In this document: positions 6,103 through 7,715 of the stretch, piece by piece
How the letters are laid out: each line of letters begins with the position of its first letter
Position numbering within the stretch: position 1 is the first letter of the stretch
Assembly (NCBI GenBank): GCA_016196505.1
Contig: JACPXO010000041.1
Coordinates: forward strand, 1-7,715
DNA: 7,715 nt
Source: Candidatus Omnitrophota bacterium
Lineage (GTDB): Bacteria; Omnitrophota; Gorgyraeia; 2-02-FULL-51-18
Direction of reading: 5' to 3'
Notes under the pieces: model-generated
Told to the model about the DNA's origin: nothing
Seen by the model: only the letters and a program-made list of their open reading frames with translations
Databases searched by the model: none
Made by a program: the position numbers and the translations under genes

Positions 6103-7715
6103 GTGGAGTTAGTGAAGGACGCCGAAAAGGCGAAGTCGCTCGAAGTCGCCGAGGAGGCGCGCGAGGCCTCCTGGAAATACCCCAGCTTCGTCGGGGACCT
6201 CTTTACGGGCAAGGTTCGCTGGGACCTTCTATTCCCATTTCCGGAACAGCCCGAAGCCGACAAAAAAATAGGCGACGAGTTTTTGGCGAAGCTCGAGCCC
6301 TTTTTGAAAACCCAGGTCGACGCCGACGCCATCGATAGGAACGGCCTCATTCCTGACTCCGTCATCAAGGGATTGGCTGACCTGGGTTGTTTCGGGTTAA
6401 AGATCCCCAAGGAATACGGCGGCCTGGGCCTTTCCCAGGTGAACTACAACCGCGCGGTCGCTATGGTAGCCAGCCATTGCGGTTCGACGGCGGTACTTCT
6501 CTCAGCCCATCAAAGCATCGGTGTTCCCCAACCGTTGAAACTTTTTGGGACCCCCGAACAAAAGAAAAAATACCTGCCTTTATTCGCCAAGGGGGCGATC
6601 TCCGCGTTTGCCCTGACCGAACCGGAGGTGGGGTCCGATCCGGCGAAGATGGTGACGACCGCGACTCCCATTGAAAATGGGAATTACTATTTGATCAACG
6701 GCCACAAGCTCTGGTGCACCAACGGGAATATCGCCGACGTGCTGGTCGTCATGGCCAAAACCCCTCCGAAGATCGTGAACGGCAAGGAAAAGACCCAGAT
6801 CACGGCGTTCATCGTCGAAAAAAATATGCCCGGATTCGAAGTGGCGCATCGCTGTATGTTCATGGGTTTAAAAGGCATTCAGAACGGGCTTTTAAAATTC
6901 AATCACGTGAAAGTCCCCAAAGAAAACATCATTTTGGGGGTCGGCCAAGGCCTGAAACTGGCCCTCGTGACGCTCAACACCGGGCGCCTCACGGTGCCGG
7001 CGGCCTGCTCGGCGATGGCCAAGAAGTCCCTTGGGGTCGCGCGCGATTGGTCGAATAAACGCGTCCAGTGGGGGGCTCCGATCGGCCACCATGAGGCGAT
7101 CACTTCCAAACTTTCCCTGATGACCGCGACGACATTCGCCATGGACAGCGTCACCTGGCTTTCCTCGGCGCTCGTCGACCAGGGCAAAGTGGACGTGCGT
7201 CTCGAGGCCGCGATGGCGAAACTTTTCTGCACCGAGGCCGCCTGGCGCATCGCCGATGACACGGTGCAGATCCGCGGCGGCCGCGGCTACGAAACAGCCG
7301 ACTCCTTGAAAGGCCGCGGAGAAGAGCCGATCCCCGTCGAGCGCTTTATGCGCGACGCGCGCATCAACCTTATCATCGAAGGCACAAGCGAGATCATGCA
7401 TCTTTTCATCGCGCGGGAAGCCATGGACCCGCATCTTCGGCGTATCCTTCCGCTTTTGAACCCAAAAACCCCGGCGTCCGAAAAGTTGAAAAAAGCGGCC
7501 GAGATGTTTTGGCACTACGCGTTCTGGTACCCGGGCCAGTGGGTGGCCTCGAGCCGCTGGAGAAAGCACGCCAAAGCTTCTCCCGTTCTCAGCCGGCATA
7601 TCCGTTTCATCGAAAAAACCGCCCACCGGCTCGCGCGCGGTCTTTTTCACGCCATGATGCGTCATCAGCAGGGCCTTGAAAAACGCCAACAGATCCTCAT
7701 ACGTTTTGTGAATAT
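6103..7715 (+). CDS. Acyl-CoA dehydrogenase, long form with C-terminal extension (3' truncated by window)
   Basis: This is an FAD enzyme that forms the trans-2,3 double bond in acyl-CoA and passes electrons to electron-transfer flavoprotein, the first step of beta-oxidation. The frame is open from GTG 6103 to the window edge: 537 complete codons with no stop. Residues 170-179 (ALTEPEVGSD) are the first family signature, with Val where Ala/Gly/Ser is usual. KLWCTNG (202-208) is the flavin-contacting segment. QIRGGRGYETADSLKGRGEE followed by VERFMRD is the second signature, with an insert relative to short-chain forms. Glu426 in IIEGTSEIM is the predicted catalytic base. The classic fold ends near residue 440, yet about 100 further residues are seen, mostly helical and basic, as in VLCAD/ACAD9 and B. 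subtilis FadE (about 590-600 residues). Some 50 residues are probably missing. Chain-length preference is inferred as long. It begins 12 bases after the GST stop. Confidence 0.93.
   Translation, partial: MELVKDAEKAKSLEVAEEAREASWKYPSFVGDLFTGKVRWDLLFPFPEQPEADKKIGDEFLAKLEPFLKTQVDADAIDRNGLIPDSVIKGLADLGCFGLKIPKEYGGLGLSQVNYNRAVAMVASHCGSTAVLLSAHQSIGVPQPLKLFGTPEQKKKYLPLFAKGAISAFALTEPEVGSDPAKMVTTATPIENGNYYLINGHKLWCTNGNIADVLVVMAKTPPKIVNGKEKTQITAFIVEKNMPGFEVAHRCMFMGLKGIQNGLLKFNHVKVPKENIILGVGQGLKLALVTLNTGRLTVPAACSAMAKKSLGVARDWSNKRVQWGAPIGHHEAITSKLSLMTATTFAMDSVTWLSSALVDQGKVDVRLEAAMAKLFCTEAAWRIADDTVQIRGGRGYETADSLKGRGEEPIPVERFMRDARINLIIEGTSEIMHLFIAREAMDPHLRRILPLLNPKTPASEKLKKAAEMFWHYAFWYPGQWVASSRWRKHAKASPVLSRHIRFIEKTAHRLARGLFHAMMRHQQGLEKRQQILIRFVN

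Noticed and set aside
6666..6682. A perfect 7-bp hairpin with a GAA loop inside the acyl-CoA dehydrogenase gene
   Set aside because: It has no T-tract and lies mid-gene in sequence that encodes a normal part of the protein. A 7-bp stem with a given loop size is expected about once in two such windows.
6892..7689. A 265-codon open frame on the minus strand opposite the acyl-CoA dehydrogenase
   Set aside because: The plus strand carries an unmistakable enzyme with catalytic motifs over the same bases. The minus translation is low in motif content and is the usual shadow of GC-biased codons.

Overview
The window is a tightly packed, single-strand (+) stretch of bacterial DNA carrying the late part of a heme biosynthesis pathway. 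The order is a GT4 glycosyltransferase, then hemD, hemE, hemH and hemY, then a glutathione S-transferase-like gene, then a long-form acyl-CoA dehydrogenase that runs off the right edge. The only non-coding stretch of note is the first 182 bases. Gene junctions after that are overlaps of 23, 53, 4 and 4 bases or gaps of 1 and 12 bases, so the whole block reads as one transcription unit with translational coupling. No internal terminator is visible.

Region by region. Bases 1-182 are GC-rich, with no gene I can assign; they contain a perfect 20-base palindrome (68-87) and a perfect TATAAT hexamer (169-174) just before the first start codon. Bases 183-1307 encode the glycosyltransferase. Bases 1285-5485 encode uroporphyrinogen-III synthase, uroporphyrinogen decarboxylase, ferrochelatase and a HemY-type FAD oxidase. 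This takes hydroxymethylbilane to uroporphyrinogen III, then coproporphyrinogen III, and includes the oxidase and iron-insertion steps of the end of the pathway. Bases 5482-6090 encode a GST-fold protein, and 6103-7715 the acyl-CoA dehydrogenase (5' part, 537 complete codons visible).

The pathway is incomplete here. hemA/hemL/hemB/hemC are absent and may lie elsewhere. Neither coproporphyrinogen decarboxylation (HemF/HemN) nor coproheme decarboxylation (ChdC/HemQ) is encoded in the window, so whether HemY and HemH work on coproporphyrin or protoporphyrin intermediates cannot be settled. The E-H-Y order is that of Bacillus subtilis, and the HemH N-terminus resembles, from memory, the actinobacterial style, which keeps the coproporphyrin-dependent branch open.

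The organism is a bacterium of moderately high GC content with Shine-Dalgarno-led genes and a fatty-acid oxidation gene attached to heme genes. The palindrome is of a kind I associate with genomes of uncultivated phyla such as Omnitrophota, but that is recollection, not proof, and I do not assign a taxon. I see no undescribed defence or mobile system. The points of interest are the unusual gene neighbourhood, the long hemE/hemH overlap, the possible leaderless start, the palindrome and the branch question.
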